Shown: positions 46,737 through 59,235 of the stretch, piece after piece | Numbering within the stretch: the stretch's first letter is position 1 | Layout: the number at the start of each line of letters is the position of its first letter | Assembly: GCF_019112545.1 (NCBI RefSeq) | Contig: NW_025064892.1 | Location: forward strand, 248,001 to 312,000 | From: Guyanagaster necrorhizus | Taxonomy: Eukaryota; Basidiomycota; Agaricomycetes; Agaricales; Physalacriaceae | Length of the DNA stretch: 64,000 nt | Direction of reading: 5' to 3' | Made by a program: the position numbers and the translations under genes | Notes under the pieces: generated by a model | What the model was told of the DNA's origin: nothing | Databases searched by the model: none | Seen by the model: only the letters and a program-made list of their open reading frames with translations

Positions 46737-47417
46737 TCAAGACCTCCTTTTATATACTTTTAGCGCTGGGAGAACAACGAGGCCATGGTGTGCTTCATCC
46801 GGTCGCACAAAGGCGACCTGGGAGGTAAAACCAAGCCCTCTCGTCAGTATCAACACGCGGTCGGATCATTTGCAATAGACATACAGATGTCATGAAGAAT
46901 TGAGCGGAATCAGCAGTAATATTTATGAATGGAACGCCTCCTTGAAGCGGCGACGGAAGCAAATGAAAGCGAATGCCTAAATTGAATTCGATGTCGCATT
47001 ACGGGCCGCCGTGTAATTCCACGAGTATGGTATCGAACGCCGAGCCTGGAAAGAGGGACAGCCAAAGAGTGATAGTGGACAAAGACATGGTACTAGCACT
47101 ATAGAGAGAAGAGATAGGATTGCCAGGTACGACACTGGCCGCCAAAGATCCCATGGTTGATATAAGTGAAATTAGATCTAGAACGAATACGGATAGAACC
47201 TTGTCTGCGATGTGATACCGATTCATAGCTGGTATGTTTTCTATTCGTCTTTTGTCGAGAGGAGTACCAAAACAGATTTAGGGGACAACTATTTGAGCTT
47301 ATTGACCGGTAATTTTTAGAGCGAACCCTCACCAAAGCAGTGATTCCCGAGCCTTTCGAAGATTAAATAAGTACATTCGACGAGCACCCCGTTGATAGTT
47401 CTACTCTTTCTATCCAT
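46737..47417 (-). pseudogene. Unrecognised protein gene with internal in-frame TAA
   Basis: Exons 47333-47417, 46885-47204 and 46737-46817 total 486 nt, 162 codons in one frame. The start is MDRKSRTINGVLVECTYLIFERLGNHCF. After a long (128 nt) intron comes DKVLSVFVLDLISLISTMGSLAASVVPG, largely hydrophobic, then LSLFPGSAFDTILVELHGGP. TAA occurs at 46999-47001. The same frame continues CDIEFNLGIRFHLLPSPLQGGVPFINITADSAQFFMTS to a proper donor, and the last exon gives VAFVRPDEAHHGLVVLPALK. A 26 nt GT...AG piece spans the stop, but removing it shifts the frame and soon ends translation. Either this is a nonsense-bearing pseudogene or the structure is wrong. No family recognised. Confidence 0.45.
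46746..46757 (-). promoter_or_regulatory. Probable TATA box of the 45891-46595 gene
   Basis: The minus strand reads GTATATAAAAGG about 150 bases upstream of the start ATG at 46595, followed by a C/T-rich leader. It overlaps the 3' end of the upstream minus-strand gene, whose last codons (VYKRRS) it encodes. Confidence 0.5.
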
Positions 47418-49348
47418 CACACAGGATCAATGGCAATGATGTTGTGCAAATCCGCGCTTCCCCGACACTATTATTTGAACAATACTAATGCCTGTTGGGG
47501 TTTCCGGTATACGACTCCGAACCCGACTCTATTGAACGCCCTGTGTCATATGGGACGAGCCCATATAGGCCGTTATTTTGCAGTGCATCTGCCAGCCTAA
47601 GTGGATTGCACCCATTATAAACTTTGCCTTAGCCTTGATCGCAAACCGCGGAAATTACATTGCAATCCTGTGTTCCAAAGCACTGTCGGCGCAAGCCGCA
47701 GGCACCCTCGAATTTTTCTGGGAACATTCAGGTCTTCCGAAGCAACAAGATATCTGCAAGAGTCCACAAGTCACTATTTTCGCTTCCGACAAGTATCCCA
47801 GCCTACTCCGCGAATATGAGCCGCACCTCAGACGACACATTGCCATCTAACTGCTTTACCCGTCCATCGGTTGATGGGTGTGCCAGGTCTATGCTTCTAT
47901 CCGTCTGAGATGTATCTTTGCAACCACACTTCGTCTATCCGGCTTTCATGGTTCTTTCATCTGGACATTTCATTGCTGTCTATCATCTAGTGCTCTCCAT
48001 ATGATGATACTACGGCTCTAATCACGATACCGACCAACTCAAGGTTTTTAACTTGGGGGTACATTGGTCTTCGGCCTTCAGGCTCCCGATATGACTGTTG
48101 TTGATGGCTCTTGGCCTCGAGGTTCTGGTAAAACACGATCTCAGTCGTCACCACATGCCTTCATGGCTACTTCTAGTTCCCGTTTTCCGTTTTGAAAGCA
48201 GGGTCCTTTCTTGATGCTTAATCGTGCCCCAAAATGACCATGCGATGATCCCCCTTCATCGCCTTGATATATTATGATTGCATTCCGAATGCATTCTCTT
48301 CCTACCGCGCTGTAAACGCGCCATGTCAATTTCTCTGCCGGATACGTCTGACCGTACAATCGAGCGGAACCCACGCTAGCTTGACAAAGTAATGCCCGTT
48401 CCGATTTCCGGGCAATGCTCCCCTTTCATCTTTGTCAAACTTGTTCGAGCGACGATTGAGTACTGAGTTCTGGGACCTCTTCAGTACCTCGGGCAGCCTG
48501 GACTCGGGGCCGTAGAAACTAAACCCGTGTCTTCTGTTCAGACCCTGCTTATTGCATTCAATTCGCATCTCGCACCCGAGAGAGGAAGAGCTCAAGCAAG
48601 TGGCGCGGCTATCTATGTATAAGATACTATGTACATCAGGAGCGAGTTGATTCCGATCACTCTCCTTTTCCCTTCTCTTCGATTGAGAACTTCTTGAATC
48701 AACATACCATGATTGCCATTGGTACGAATATCAAATAAGATGTTCTTCACTGCTCCAAGGATGTCGTTGCATATCCCAGATTCGGACTGATTCCTTCTCA
48801 TCGTGTTCACTCTAACGACAAAGCTGCCTTTTACTACCACCGCATGGACTCTGCACAGTTCACGAGCGCTCGGAGTCGTATGCGGAATGAATCTGTTCTA
48901 AAAGGGTCTTTACGTTTCTCATCCTTGTCTTTTCGAATGGACCAGGACGGTGAGAAGTGTGCAATGCGTCGAAAAGCTTTTCGTTAATAAGTCTAGAAGC
49001 GAACCATCGTCAAGTTTCCCCGAGGAGACAGGTAAAATGGAAGCTTACAGTGACTGTATCGACATAAGGCTATTTCTGCTGCTTGGATTTCGAATTCTTT
49101 GACAAAGTTATCCACTTGTGGTTAGAGTCATGAGATCCTAAATGTTGTCACAAGATCGCGCCTTGCACGTGACCGACGAATTTCTTCCTCGAACGGTGAG
49201 CACCGACCAAGCCAAACGTCGACTTCATTTTTCAGACGGTCCCTCACTCGGGGAAGCACTACTATTCAAGGATCTGACGAGGTATATATCTGTTTAGTGC
49301 GTCCTCTCTCCACCAGAAAACTCTTATTTTGAGCGGGAAGCAGGCGCC
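47418..49348. other. Long gene-free region upstream of the nucleoporin gene
   Basis: About 1.9 kb with only short frames of random composition on both strands. I looked for transposon ends, terminal repeats and fragments of known proteins and found none I could support. It may be decayed repeat sequence. Confidence 0.4.
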
Positions 49349-52300
49349 ATGGATGGCTCTATGCTAGTGGCAGCTCAATTATCGTCTCTGTATCCGTCTG
49401 TTCACGCCGTCGGCATTGCAATCCCAAACTGTGGCTCCCTCGACCCGCTATTTTCTTACACACCGGATCAGTCAAACCTCACCGAGCACTCGACATGTTC
49501 AACGGTGTTTCACTCAACAACAACCGGTACCATCTTGTTACGCGTACTCGAGGGTTCCTTGTTGGAGTTAGTGTCGCTATCCGTCGACACAGTAGCCGCT
49601 CGGTTCAATCTTCCGTCGCCCGTGCTGCCGTCACCCGGAATATTCCTGTGGGAAGAACAGGAACTGCACATAATAGCAGTGACGGTGTCTGGATGTGTGT
49701 ATCGTCTGGTTTTACCCTTGCGTAATAGCAAGGATCTTTGGCGAGATGAAATCCATAACGTCTGGACGCGTGAATACGTCATTACACATCGAGTGGCTGG
49801 GATGAACGGTGTTGCTCATATCCACGGGACACATTGTGTGGCAATTGGGTTAGAGAATGGGTCTTTACTTAGACTGGATACAGAATATGTGGGATCTGAG
49901 GGCAGTGAAGGTTCCGTCGTTCTTCTCATTTATCGTTTCATCTGCTGATCTTTAGGTAGGGGAATGGACGGAAACGCTCTTCACACCAGGCTCGTTCTTG
50001 TCTTCTCTGACTTCTTTCTTGCCCGCACTTTCCACGGGGCCCTCTCATGCCGCAGAAATCATTTCCATTGCGACGCTCCCGTGGCCGACGGACATTGGCT
50101 CGGTGTGGTCAATTTCTCGCGATCGTGTCGTGAGATTTTGGAAACCCAAGGTTGGCTGCGTGGCATCGAAAGCTCTCCCTGCTTTACCCGGTAGAGATGT
50201 TACGCCGTCGCCAAGCCCTTCGGCGAACGGAGGAAATAGCAACGCTCTCCTGGAGTCCGGTCGTCAAAACTTCCTACGCGCCTTTTATGCCTCTTCGGAT
50301 GACGATCGCGTCTACCTTCTTGCGTTCATTCCTACGCCAACGCTCCATTCATCTGGAGGTAACTTCTACCTTCTCCTCGCAGACTCAGACCGTCTGCAAG
50401 AAATTGGGTCGATACCTTGTTCGACAGCAAGCGCCCATTGCCATCTACAAGATTTTACAGTGATTGGGGAAATACTCTATGTTCTATGGGATCGTCAGGG
50501 CCAGTCCGTGGTCGACCGCGCTGTCATACCATTTAAAGATACCGACATTGAACCACAGTGGAAGTTGGCTTCTTATCCTCACGAAGTCGAACTGACACCT
50601 GCATACCTGGAAGAGGTTCTTCTTCCACCGGGATCATTGACGGGCAAGTTCTTCGAAGTGATAATGCGACCTGGGATGTTCTCTCCATTCACACTGCGCA
50701 CGGCCATTGACGACTACACTAGTGGTTGCTTCTCCCTTCCTGGAACCCCCGCGCCGCAGTTACAAGTGAATTACGCCACTATTGGGGAACATATTGCTGC
50801 CGTAGTTGGTTGCACAGTCACCCTTCACCATGACCCGCAGACAGGCGCTCTGCTGCACACTGAGTACTGGAATGCGTTCAAGCGAGATTGGGAAGGTTTC
50901 ATTGCTCTGTGCCGAGAGATTGAGCGCCGTTCACGGCGGCCTCTTGCATTGGGTGTCGGGGCCAATGGTGACGTCATGGTTGCTGAACGGGAACGGGTCG
51001 CCTCTCTTGTAAATGAAGATTTGGCCATTCGATTATACAATGCTCTCAGCTCTGAGACCCCGGAGCTTGAACCTCAATGGGATATTTTCGGTGCAATGGA
51101 GAATTTGCGTCGGGTCCTAGGTGTTCAGATGATGCTCAACTTGGAAAGCTGCTTGGTCGACATCATGCATCAGGAAATTGCCTTCTCTCTTGCTGATATC
51201 ATACAGGATCAAGCCGTTCGTCTGAAATTTAACGAGACTCTGGATGAGGATGTTCGTAACTGGCTATTAGGCCGACTCAGAAGTTCGGCCAGCTTGTCTG
51301 ATGAAGTTCGTGCTATGCTCGATTATGTGGGTGGGCTGGAAACAGGTGTCAAGAGAGAGGATGATATGTCAGCTTCTGTTCCCCCGCCTCGTTCGCAATG
51401 GACCAGAGCAATCACCTCGTCATATATTATCGCCACAACAAATGCTCGCTACGACCTGTGCCTTTCCATAGTCGCTCTTCTCTTCTTCCTGGCGCCAGAA
51501 ATAGGCCAATGGGACCCCTCTTTGTTAGCAGAGGTTTTCGCTCTCTTTCGGGGGACTGCCATCATGAGATATGTGATCAGGCAGCCATCCGGTCTACCTG
51601 TCAAGCCTCTTGTTGAGGATGCCTCCGCAGCCGACGACGTTGTCTCCCTCATGCAGAATATGCATGTATCACGGAGTCGTGGTGATAGTACCCAATTGTT
51701 CTCTCTCATACATCGACTCCTAGATCATTTCGGCGACAGCCAGGTCGGGCTGCCTGGTGCTGCCCATGGTTTCCTGGATACGGCTGGGCTTTTGCAATCT
51801 GTTTCGCTTTCACATGCAACCAGTAACGAAGTTGTATTCTCCGAGAAGCTTAGGCAGCTGGGGTACTTCCAAGCTGCCTTGCAGGTACTTTCTTGGCTTC
51901 CGAGAACTGCAGGAGCCACATACGTTCTTGCTCGGTTGTATCTCAACATTGGCCGCGTAGATGATGCGGCGTTCCTACTAGAAAAACTTGCTGGATGTTT
52001 AGGTATGTTGGCTGATATACTCGGTTTGCAGTAAGTTCACTATCGTTTTAGGTGTGGATGGTGCGATGACCGTTGCAGATAAGATGGTATTGTCACTCGT
52101 CCTAACTGAACTTGAGCAGTTAGACGACTGTTACCACTTCTACATCCATGCGGCTGGCCTTTTCAAGTCAAAATCGTTGGTGTATCAGGAGACCGTCTTC
52201 ACCCAGCTAGCGATATCCGTGGCCCCTTCGGAGATAGACACCACCGTCCTGTGGGCAACGGTGATCAAAGGGTATACAGAGCTTGCTTTGTACGATGATG

Positions 52301-53891
52301 CTTATGCGGCTTGGATTTCCACTCCGACTGAGAAACAGTGAGGAGTTTATTCGTTTCTTCTTATACTTTTGCTAATACTTTGCAGAAAACGGGAAAGTGT
52401 CAGTCAATTAGTGTATCGAATGTGCGAGGACAATGCTGCACAAAAACTGATGACGTTCAATTTTATGGGGTTCGCCGACGAAGTTGAAGATGCTGTCTCA
52501 TTCAAAGTTCGCAACACGGATCCTCGAAGCCGGCCGAACTACTCAAAGATATTGTACGGTTGGTACACAAGTCGAAGCGACCACAAAAATGGTATGTCCT
52601 GATCTTCGACTACTAATCATCACTTAATGATTTTGCCAGCTGCTCTGACGATGTACCAACGTGCGCGGAAGCTTCGTGAGCTCCTAAACGCAGATTCGTC
52701 CACATCGTTGGCCGGCGACGCGTTGCAGTCGTATCTGCTTGCGATAAATTCGTTGTCTTTGGTGGACCCTAAAAATGCCTGGATTCTAATACCTGGATCC
52801 GTCGATAGTGAGCATGAGGTAAGTAATTACCTACTTTCCAATTTAATTGCCGTAATCACGTACACATCGAACTAGCCTAGGAAACGTCGAAAAGTTAAAC
52901 GGATACCAGAGTCAAAATATACTCCGGGTAAGTATGAAAACGTAATCATCCATCTGGAGGATGTCCAGTATGAGTACGCGCTTCTATCTGCTCAGGTGGA
53001 TATCGTACAGCGTCAACCTTCTGCAGGCCAGTTCACTAGTTCCCAATGCATCTACCATTTTTACTTACTTTCCTGAAGAGTTCCCTCTTCCACCCGCATC
53101 AATCGTTCTCCGACTCGTCCAATTAAATTGTTTCAACCTCGCCATGACTACTGCGCGTAGTCTCGACGTGGACATGTCCGAATTGTTCTCTCGTTTGACA
53201 ACCCAATGCTTGAGACTCTCACGAGACCCAGACTCTTTAAGGTACGTCCCTTACGACAACTGCATCGCCTCACGGATCATAATTATCCGCTCAAACAGTC
53301 TGGAAGATCATTCCGAGTGGTTACTCACCGACAAGGTCTCTTCTTGGACTGGGACGCCGGCAGAGAAGGGATGGAGGTACCTCCGGCATTCTCTTGAATG
53401 TCACGACTGTCCCGAGACGGACTATCGGTATTCAAAGATCGTCCTGGAAACTATAATGCAGCATCAAAAGTCGTCACCTCCGCCGTGGCTCATCAGCTTT
53501 TTGGAGGTAAGTAAATCCGACTGGAAGCCTTCTCAAACGGTCGTAACACATAGATGTTTTAGGCTCATCACCACGAGTACCTCATTCGCATCAATTTGCG
53601 CTACGAAAACTTCGGTCGTGCTATCGACCATACCTTATCTTTGATACACAAGGTACGTATTGAATGGCATCGATTTGCATTTGTTGAACAATACGTGGCT
53701 TACAGGAAGACGCTCGTTTGGCGCTGGATCCTCCCAAGAACGCCTCCGCTACTTGGCTACCTTACGCGATCATTGATCAGGTTATCATCGCAGCAGCAGA
53801 GCAAGAAGTAGAACCTCCGCGCCTATCAGATCTCCGGTCTGAAGTTTCAAGCCGGATGAAGAGGATGCAGAAGCTCAGCACTTTCAATTAA
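49349..53891 (+). CDS. NUP120: Nucleoporin NUP120/NUP160
   Basis: A large Y-complex (Nup84/Nup107-160) scaffold nucleoporin at the nuclear pore. The ATG at 49349 gives MDGSMLVAAQLSSLYPSVHAVG. The N-terminal half is a beta-propeller: HIIAVTVSGCVYRLVLPL, THCVAIGLENGSLLRLD and, after an intron, WTETLFTPGSFLSSLTSFLPAL, a signature of the family. SIATLPWPTDIGSVWSISRDRVVRFWKPK follows. From about 50560 it becomes an alpha-helical solenoid, with exons giving LYNALSSETPELEPQWDIFGAMENL, FAGEVEDAVSFK-like MGFADEVEDAVSFKVRNTDPRSRPNYSKILYGWYTSR and AALTMYQRARKL. The end is IIDQVIIAAAEQEVEPPRLSDLRSEVSSRMKRMQKLSTFN with TAA at 53889-53891. Roughly nine introns. The WTETLFTP block and the helical tail are persuasive. 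Confidence 0.88.
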
Positions 53892-54118
53892 ATCTTGCTT
53901 GTATATATCCTCTTGTCGTACTACGCTGTCTTTTAGCTTTAATCTCTATCTAATTCATATACCTTCCGCCCGAGTTTGATAAGCGGTTAAATCGTATTTG
54001 ACGAAGCAGTTATAAAGATCATCTGGTCGTACATACAGTTTACAATATCCCCGAAAAATAAGGCGTATATACCGTATGTCAAGCAAAAGGACAAGAAGAA
54101 GAATAAAGCAGAGCACGA

Positions 54119-56967
54119 CTAACGACTATGCCGACTAGATTGCTGCACATTAGGTGCTGCGCCAGACATCCCCTCCAAGAACTGCGTCCACTCGCCCTGC
54201 CCGAACCCTACAGCCGCGCCCCACATTGACGCCTCGTCCACAGAATGTGTATACGAATTGCTGTACCTCGAGTTCTCCCCGTATATCTGCTGTTGCTGCA
54301 TCAGTATATATGGGTCCGGTTGATATGTTGGCGGGGTCATGGTCGGCCCGCCCTGGCTGGACACCATCGAGGGGGACAAATGCAGCCCAGGGGATGAATG
54401 TATCGTACCCTGTATCGACCCTTGATATCCGGTCTGCGGCGTTCCTTGGAGGTTAGGCGTCTGAGCCTGCAGAGGGTCATACTGCCTCGGCGGCAGCGTG
54501 GTCACCATCTGCATAGGCGGGCTCACGGACGAACCAGCCGGAGAATCTGCAGAGCCTCGACCGCTAGAAACGGATTCACCATACCGCCGAGGTCCGTGTG
54601 AATCGTGATACGGGAATGCAAGTTTGCGGACCAAACTCAGGACGTGTCCTCGCTCCTTTTCCTTGTCTTCCGAGCTGAGATGCGTGAACTCGCCAGAGTA
54701 CAGCGGTGAGATAGCTTGCAAGATGTCGTATGCCTTGTCTGCAACAGCACTTCCTCGAGCCTGTTCCAATGTCGACAGTGCCTTCCGAATACTGGCACGG
54801 AATAGTCCAGCCCCTGGTTGATCCGGATTAGCAATCAGTTGGAATGAGAAAAACATCGCTGCTGAGAAGCAATGGAAGGTGCCCCAGTTCATATGCCCCG
54901 GTACCGCAAGTGATGAATTTGCCAGGAAATCAGGGCGTGATTGGCCGACCATCGTGATCAGCTTGTCGGCTGCGCTGACGGAGATTTCTAAGCTTTCAGC
55001 CGCGTTTTGGGAATCGACGCTTGAATGGTGGGCGCGGGCGGCGTATGGGCGATGGAGGGTGAATCGAATATGATAATATGATGTTCGGATTATGACACTC
55101 TGGACGCCTTGCCTACGCATATCATTGTTTGTTGATGCTAAGTTTCGCGCGACCCGGTATTCGTCAAGATCGAGTTCCGACGGAAGGCTGTCCATCCATT
55201 GGGTCAAAGCGCGATCGTTGGCTTGTACGCTCTCGTACGGTACGGGGCGTATTGAGACGGCGTCGTCCATGATGTCACCTAATATGTAAGCGAGACGAAA
55301 GAGAGCAATATTCGGGAGATAGAGTCGACCCGTCTTGTCTATCGCAGGGTCGCAGTATGATGGTAGTTGGGTGTCAAAATGATGCGACGCAATGCAAATC
55401 GGCCGCCCAAACATAAAAGCATGCCATCTATGTGCATGAATGAGTCAGTTTAATGAAACATCAAGTAAGCTCAAATGCTTCTTACCGCTCGAGTAGAATA
55501 ATATGCCACCATGCCCATCGCCGCCGCTCCGCGACGTCCCGATGCATTCGCCATTTACCAGGGTCTCTATGTAAGCCCAAGGCCGTACCTATTGACACCA
55601 ATTCCCCTCGTATCTGCCAGACCTGCTCGCTTTCTGTCTTCTCCAATGTAAGATAATGACACTGGATTAGGAGCAACTCGACCAGTTCAATACTGTACTT
55701 TTTGCTTTCAGCGTGCCGTCGTTGTAATGCCATTTGAGAGACATCGAAAAACTTGTTCCCTTGTTCCTGAGGAGAGTCGGAAAATTGCTCCAAAAGCTGA
55801 TGATCTGATGGAAGGTAGTGGGCCGCTACCCCCATGATGACACATGCGGTGGCAAGGACAATCCGGTCGGCAGACTTTCCGCTTTTAAAACGATCCCACT
55901 GGGACAAAAACGCCTTTTCATTGACGTGTCGATAGACCCAGTTGCAGCATTCAAAGTAGAAGATGATGAGTCCGTCGATGACGTCAAGGGAAGGCAGCAT
56001 TGCAAGGAGGTCGCGGTCGTACTCAGGAGGGAGAGCTGTGAATTCCTCAATGGTCCTTTCCTGGCTGCCGTGTCGACTGTCCACCGAATCCGATTCAGCC
56101 TTTCCCTCCTGTAATAGGCAAATTCAAGGCGTAAGCATGTAACGGTACACCACAAGCAGCATTACTTGCCCCGAGAAGATGTGTAGCGGCACTCGTCGGA
56201 CCCGCGTAGAGACCGCCCTGCCCTGAGCTAGCAAGCATGCCTGGAGCAGTATTGGAAGACCCCTCGCCCACATCGGGATCAGGCAGCTCCTTCTTAGGCA
56301 TGAAATTGGACGGCTCGCCGTGTCGTCTGGGAGTGACAGTGGGGGGACGCGACGTCGGGAAAACATATGACTCGAGAAGATTGAGCGAATGTCGTACGCG
56401 AGCGAATTCCTGGGCAGGATCGACACGAGTAAAGGAGCTGTAGGGCAGAGAGCCATGTATCATTGGCATATTATGAGGCGGGAGTTGGTTGAGGGCAAGA
56501 GGAGGAATCGTACGTCAGAATGGGAATACATCGAAGACTGTAGCAAAGACGCACGGACGATCATCGGCGCGGAGGGCATCGCTGTTTCTCTCGTGACCTC
56601 GCGCATCCGCGTAGCATGAAGCAGCAGTCCCTGCAGCAGTCAGCACCGAACCCAGAACGAGTATCACCGGAACTTACCTCGCAGCACACAGGACGAGCAT
56701 GGGCGGTTCCTTAAGTAGACAAATCAGCTTTTCTAGTGGATATATGCGCGAAAATCAAGCAGTAGAGACACACCTGTCGCATTTTAGTTTGCTATTCCGA
56801 CATGGCTCGCAATTAATGGCCTTTCGAGCGCGTTTCTGCGGCCTCGAGTCCGCGTTCTGTTCCCCAGGTTGTGGAGATGACCGTTGACGTACAGCCCCCG
56901 TAGTCGAAGACCGAGAAGGTTTGGGCCGGGGAGGAGCAGGTATAGTCGTGGATAAGTCGTCAGGCAT
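54119..56967 (-). CDS. Zn2Cys6 fungal-specific transcription factor
   Basis: The ATG at 56967 gives MPDDLSTTIPAPP (an in-frame ATG at 57027 is also possible). The zinc cluster spans three exons: KRARKAINCEPCRNSKLKCDR, NRPCSSCVLRG, then TAASCYADARGHE. That gives six Cys as C-x2-C-x6-C-x5-C-x2-C-x8-C after splicing. A Pro/Ser-rich linker follows (56100-56470). Then comes the middle homology region: AMLPSLDVIDGLIIFYFECCNWVYRHVNEKAFLSQWDRFK, VLATACVIMGVAAHYLP and GTALGLHRDPGKWRMHRDVAERRRWAWWHIILLERWHAFMFGRPICIASHHFDTQLP (PF04082-type). The tail is Gln/Ser/Pro-rich, probably activating, ending QQSSRHSR. The gene encodes more than 800 residues. Target genes cannot be inferred; no cluster of metabolic genes lies beside it. 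Confidence 0.9.
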
Positions 56968-59235
56968 GGGTAAGGTATTTTCCAAGATTAGATGATCAGA
57001 GAATCCAGTTCGGCACGGCCGTAGCACTGGGCGTGTTCAATATCAGGTCTCGCGATGAGCAGCGGGTCGCGGGCGTCGGCAACAGCGACCACGAACGACG
57101 GGTAAAGAATGCACAGGTGTTGGTTGAAAAGTAAGCAAGGAACGGCAGGGCTAACGGGGTGTGTTAAGCTGAACGATCGCACCCTTTCCGTTTTTGATAT
57201 TGAAATTATTTATATTTATTCCTATCACATTTCACAAACTATGCATTTCCTTCTGCAAATCAGTCCCTCGTTCTTACTCATGAAGTCTGCTTGACAACTG
57301 GGCATTCAGTCTTGATCTATACAAGCTTTACTGCCCCGTCTTCCAAGGTAAGGCCAGCATCCTCTTACTCTAAGGGTATCCGGGGGACCCAAACGTCAAT
57401 TCAATCGAGATCTGTGAGCACCGGGGTGTTCTCGGTTTGCCGACCTTCCTCCGCCGGTCGCCGGTGATTACCTGAAACGCCGTACACTCGATCGAGTAGT
57501 TTTGCAGCATTTTTAGGTCGCTGCACCAGGTCGTCGCCGATTCCGTCGAAAATGTCGTTTTTTCAGTGCTGTATAAGACTGGGGGAGGGGGGGAACGTCC
57601 ACTGATGATATAACCCGGGCGGAAGAGCGGAGAAGGACTAATATCCCATTCATAAGCATCCGAAGCACATTTCAGTGTAATTAACTACGAGTCCCAGACT
57701 TACCTTGAAAGCCCTGTGCCACTACGGCCTGTTGATATTTCTGATGATATAGTACCATTTAACGAGTGCGATTCAGTCCCCAAAGCGAGTGCGTGTCTCT
57801 GCAATGGCGACTCTGATCGTATAACAGGGTCACTAGCTGGGACAGGTCGGGTGGTTAGTAACTTTTGATTAGTCGTGCCAGAAGGTAATAGCAATGCGTC
57901 AACTGCGAGAATATCGTATCAAGATACACCTAGTGCGGATAGGATCCACTAGCAGCGGAATCAACGTAGTCGACAGTCTGAACGACAAGGCTTTAAGTGA
58001 CTGATTGCGTTTTGAAGGGGGCTTTCGCCCACATTACTGGGGAGGGGTCCGAACCTTGACCGTGGTCTGATCCGTTTCGTACTTACCCAGCAAAAAAGCA
58101 ACAATACGTAGGGGCGACCGGTATTCTGTCCGACTGCACTATACTGAACCCGGTGAAGTCGGAGCATGTATATGAGCGATAGAAACGTATTAGTTTCCAG
58201 AAAACCGTACGTTATCCGCAATTGTTCGCATGGTTCGAGAAGTAGCCGGAACGGTCAAACTAGCCGCAGTCCATCCGCGCATTCAATGAAGAGATACCCA
58301 TATCAACATGGCGAGCTGCTGACCGCACAGAGCAGAGAAGCATGGGGTTTGATTCTCCCCGATATATCAAAGCGTATTTATTTAAAGGTTGCGGCTGGAG
58401 ACCATATGCCGCAAGCGCCGTGTACTGAGAGTCTATTTGAAGGTATCATGATTACACAGACGACTTTGGAAGAACGCACCTGAATCAAGAAATGGAGAAG
58501 TCGGGAGCACTACAGACGAATGGGTTTGATATAAGACTTTGAAAATGGAAGGATGTCGGAAGACAATCCTCAAAAAGATGACCACAAGTAATAGAGTCAA
58601 TGCAAGTTATTTAAGGCTATAGATGTAAGCCCTGCTATCGAGGGAGTACCGAAAAGAGGACACATACATAGATATTATTCACAAGAACCTGAAGGCATCA
58701 CAGAACAGGCAGCGCCACAGAAGACACCTTAGACTGTTTAGAACCCCCCACGGGATCCCTCGCCATTTATCCCAAGACATACAAATATTCTGCAATCCCG
58801 AGGAGATCAGCATCAACAGATACCCAAATACAGGTCGCCTGGGTAGATTTGCGCCGGCACTCATTCGAAATACCGCAAGAACACTGATACGAAGCAGACG
58901 TCGCATAAGATGAAGGTCAGGGTTTAGCGGAGATGTAACCAGGAGGCTCAGCAATTCCAAAAGTTTACCGCTGGAGAAACATTGACATAATTATTTAACC
59001 CAGAATACCTAAAGGCTGGAGAGGTTCCGGTGAGCGTGCAGATGAGATTGGTACCACAAGTATGCTCTACTTACTATTCAAGCGTACTGGCTGTGCAGAT
59101 GGCGGTTCCAGTTCGAGTCGTTGACGCGCTTGGGCCGGCAACGTGACCGAGAACGTGATCGTAAATTCTAGAAGGAACTCCCAGTGCCATTTATACAAGT
59201 CAGCCAGTTTCTTTTTTCCTTCCACCACCTTTACC
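56968..59235. other. Gene-free region between the Zn2Cys6 factor and STI1
   Basis: About 2.2 kb between two divergent start codons. Plus- and minus-strand frames here are short and unlike any protein I know. A G-rich run (about 57580-57595) is the only notable composition feature. It probably contains both promoters plus decayed sequence. Confidence 0.45.

Noticed and set aside
47578..47850. Plus-strand frame of 90 codons upstream of the nucleoporin gene
   Set aside because: Overlaps similarly sized frames in other phases, with no recognisable motif or splice continuation.
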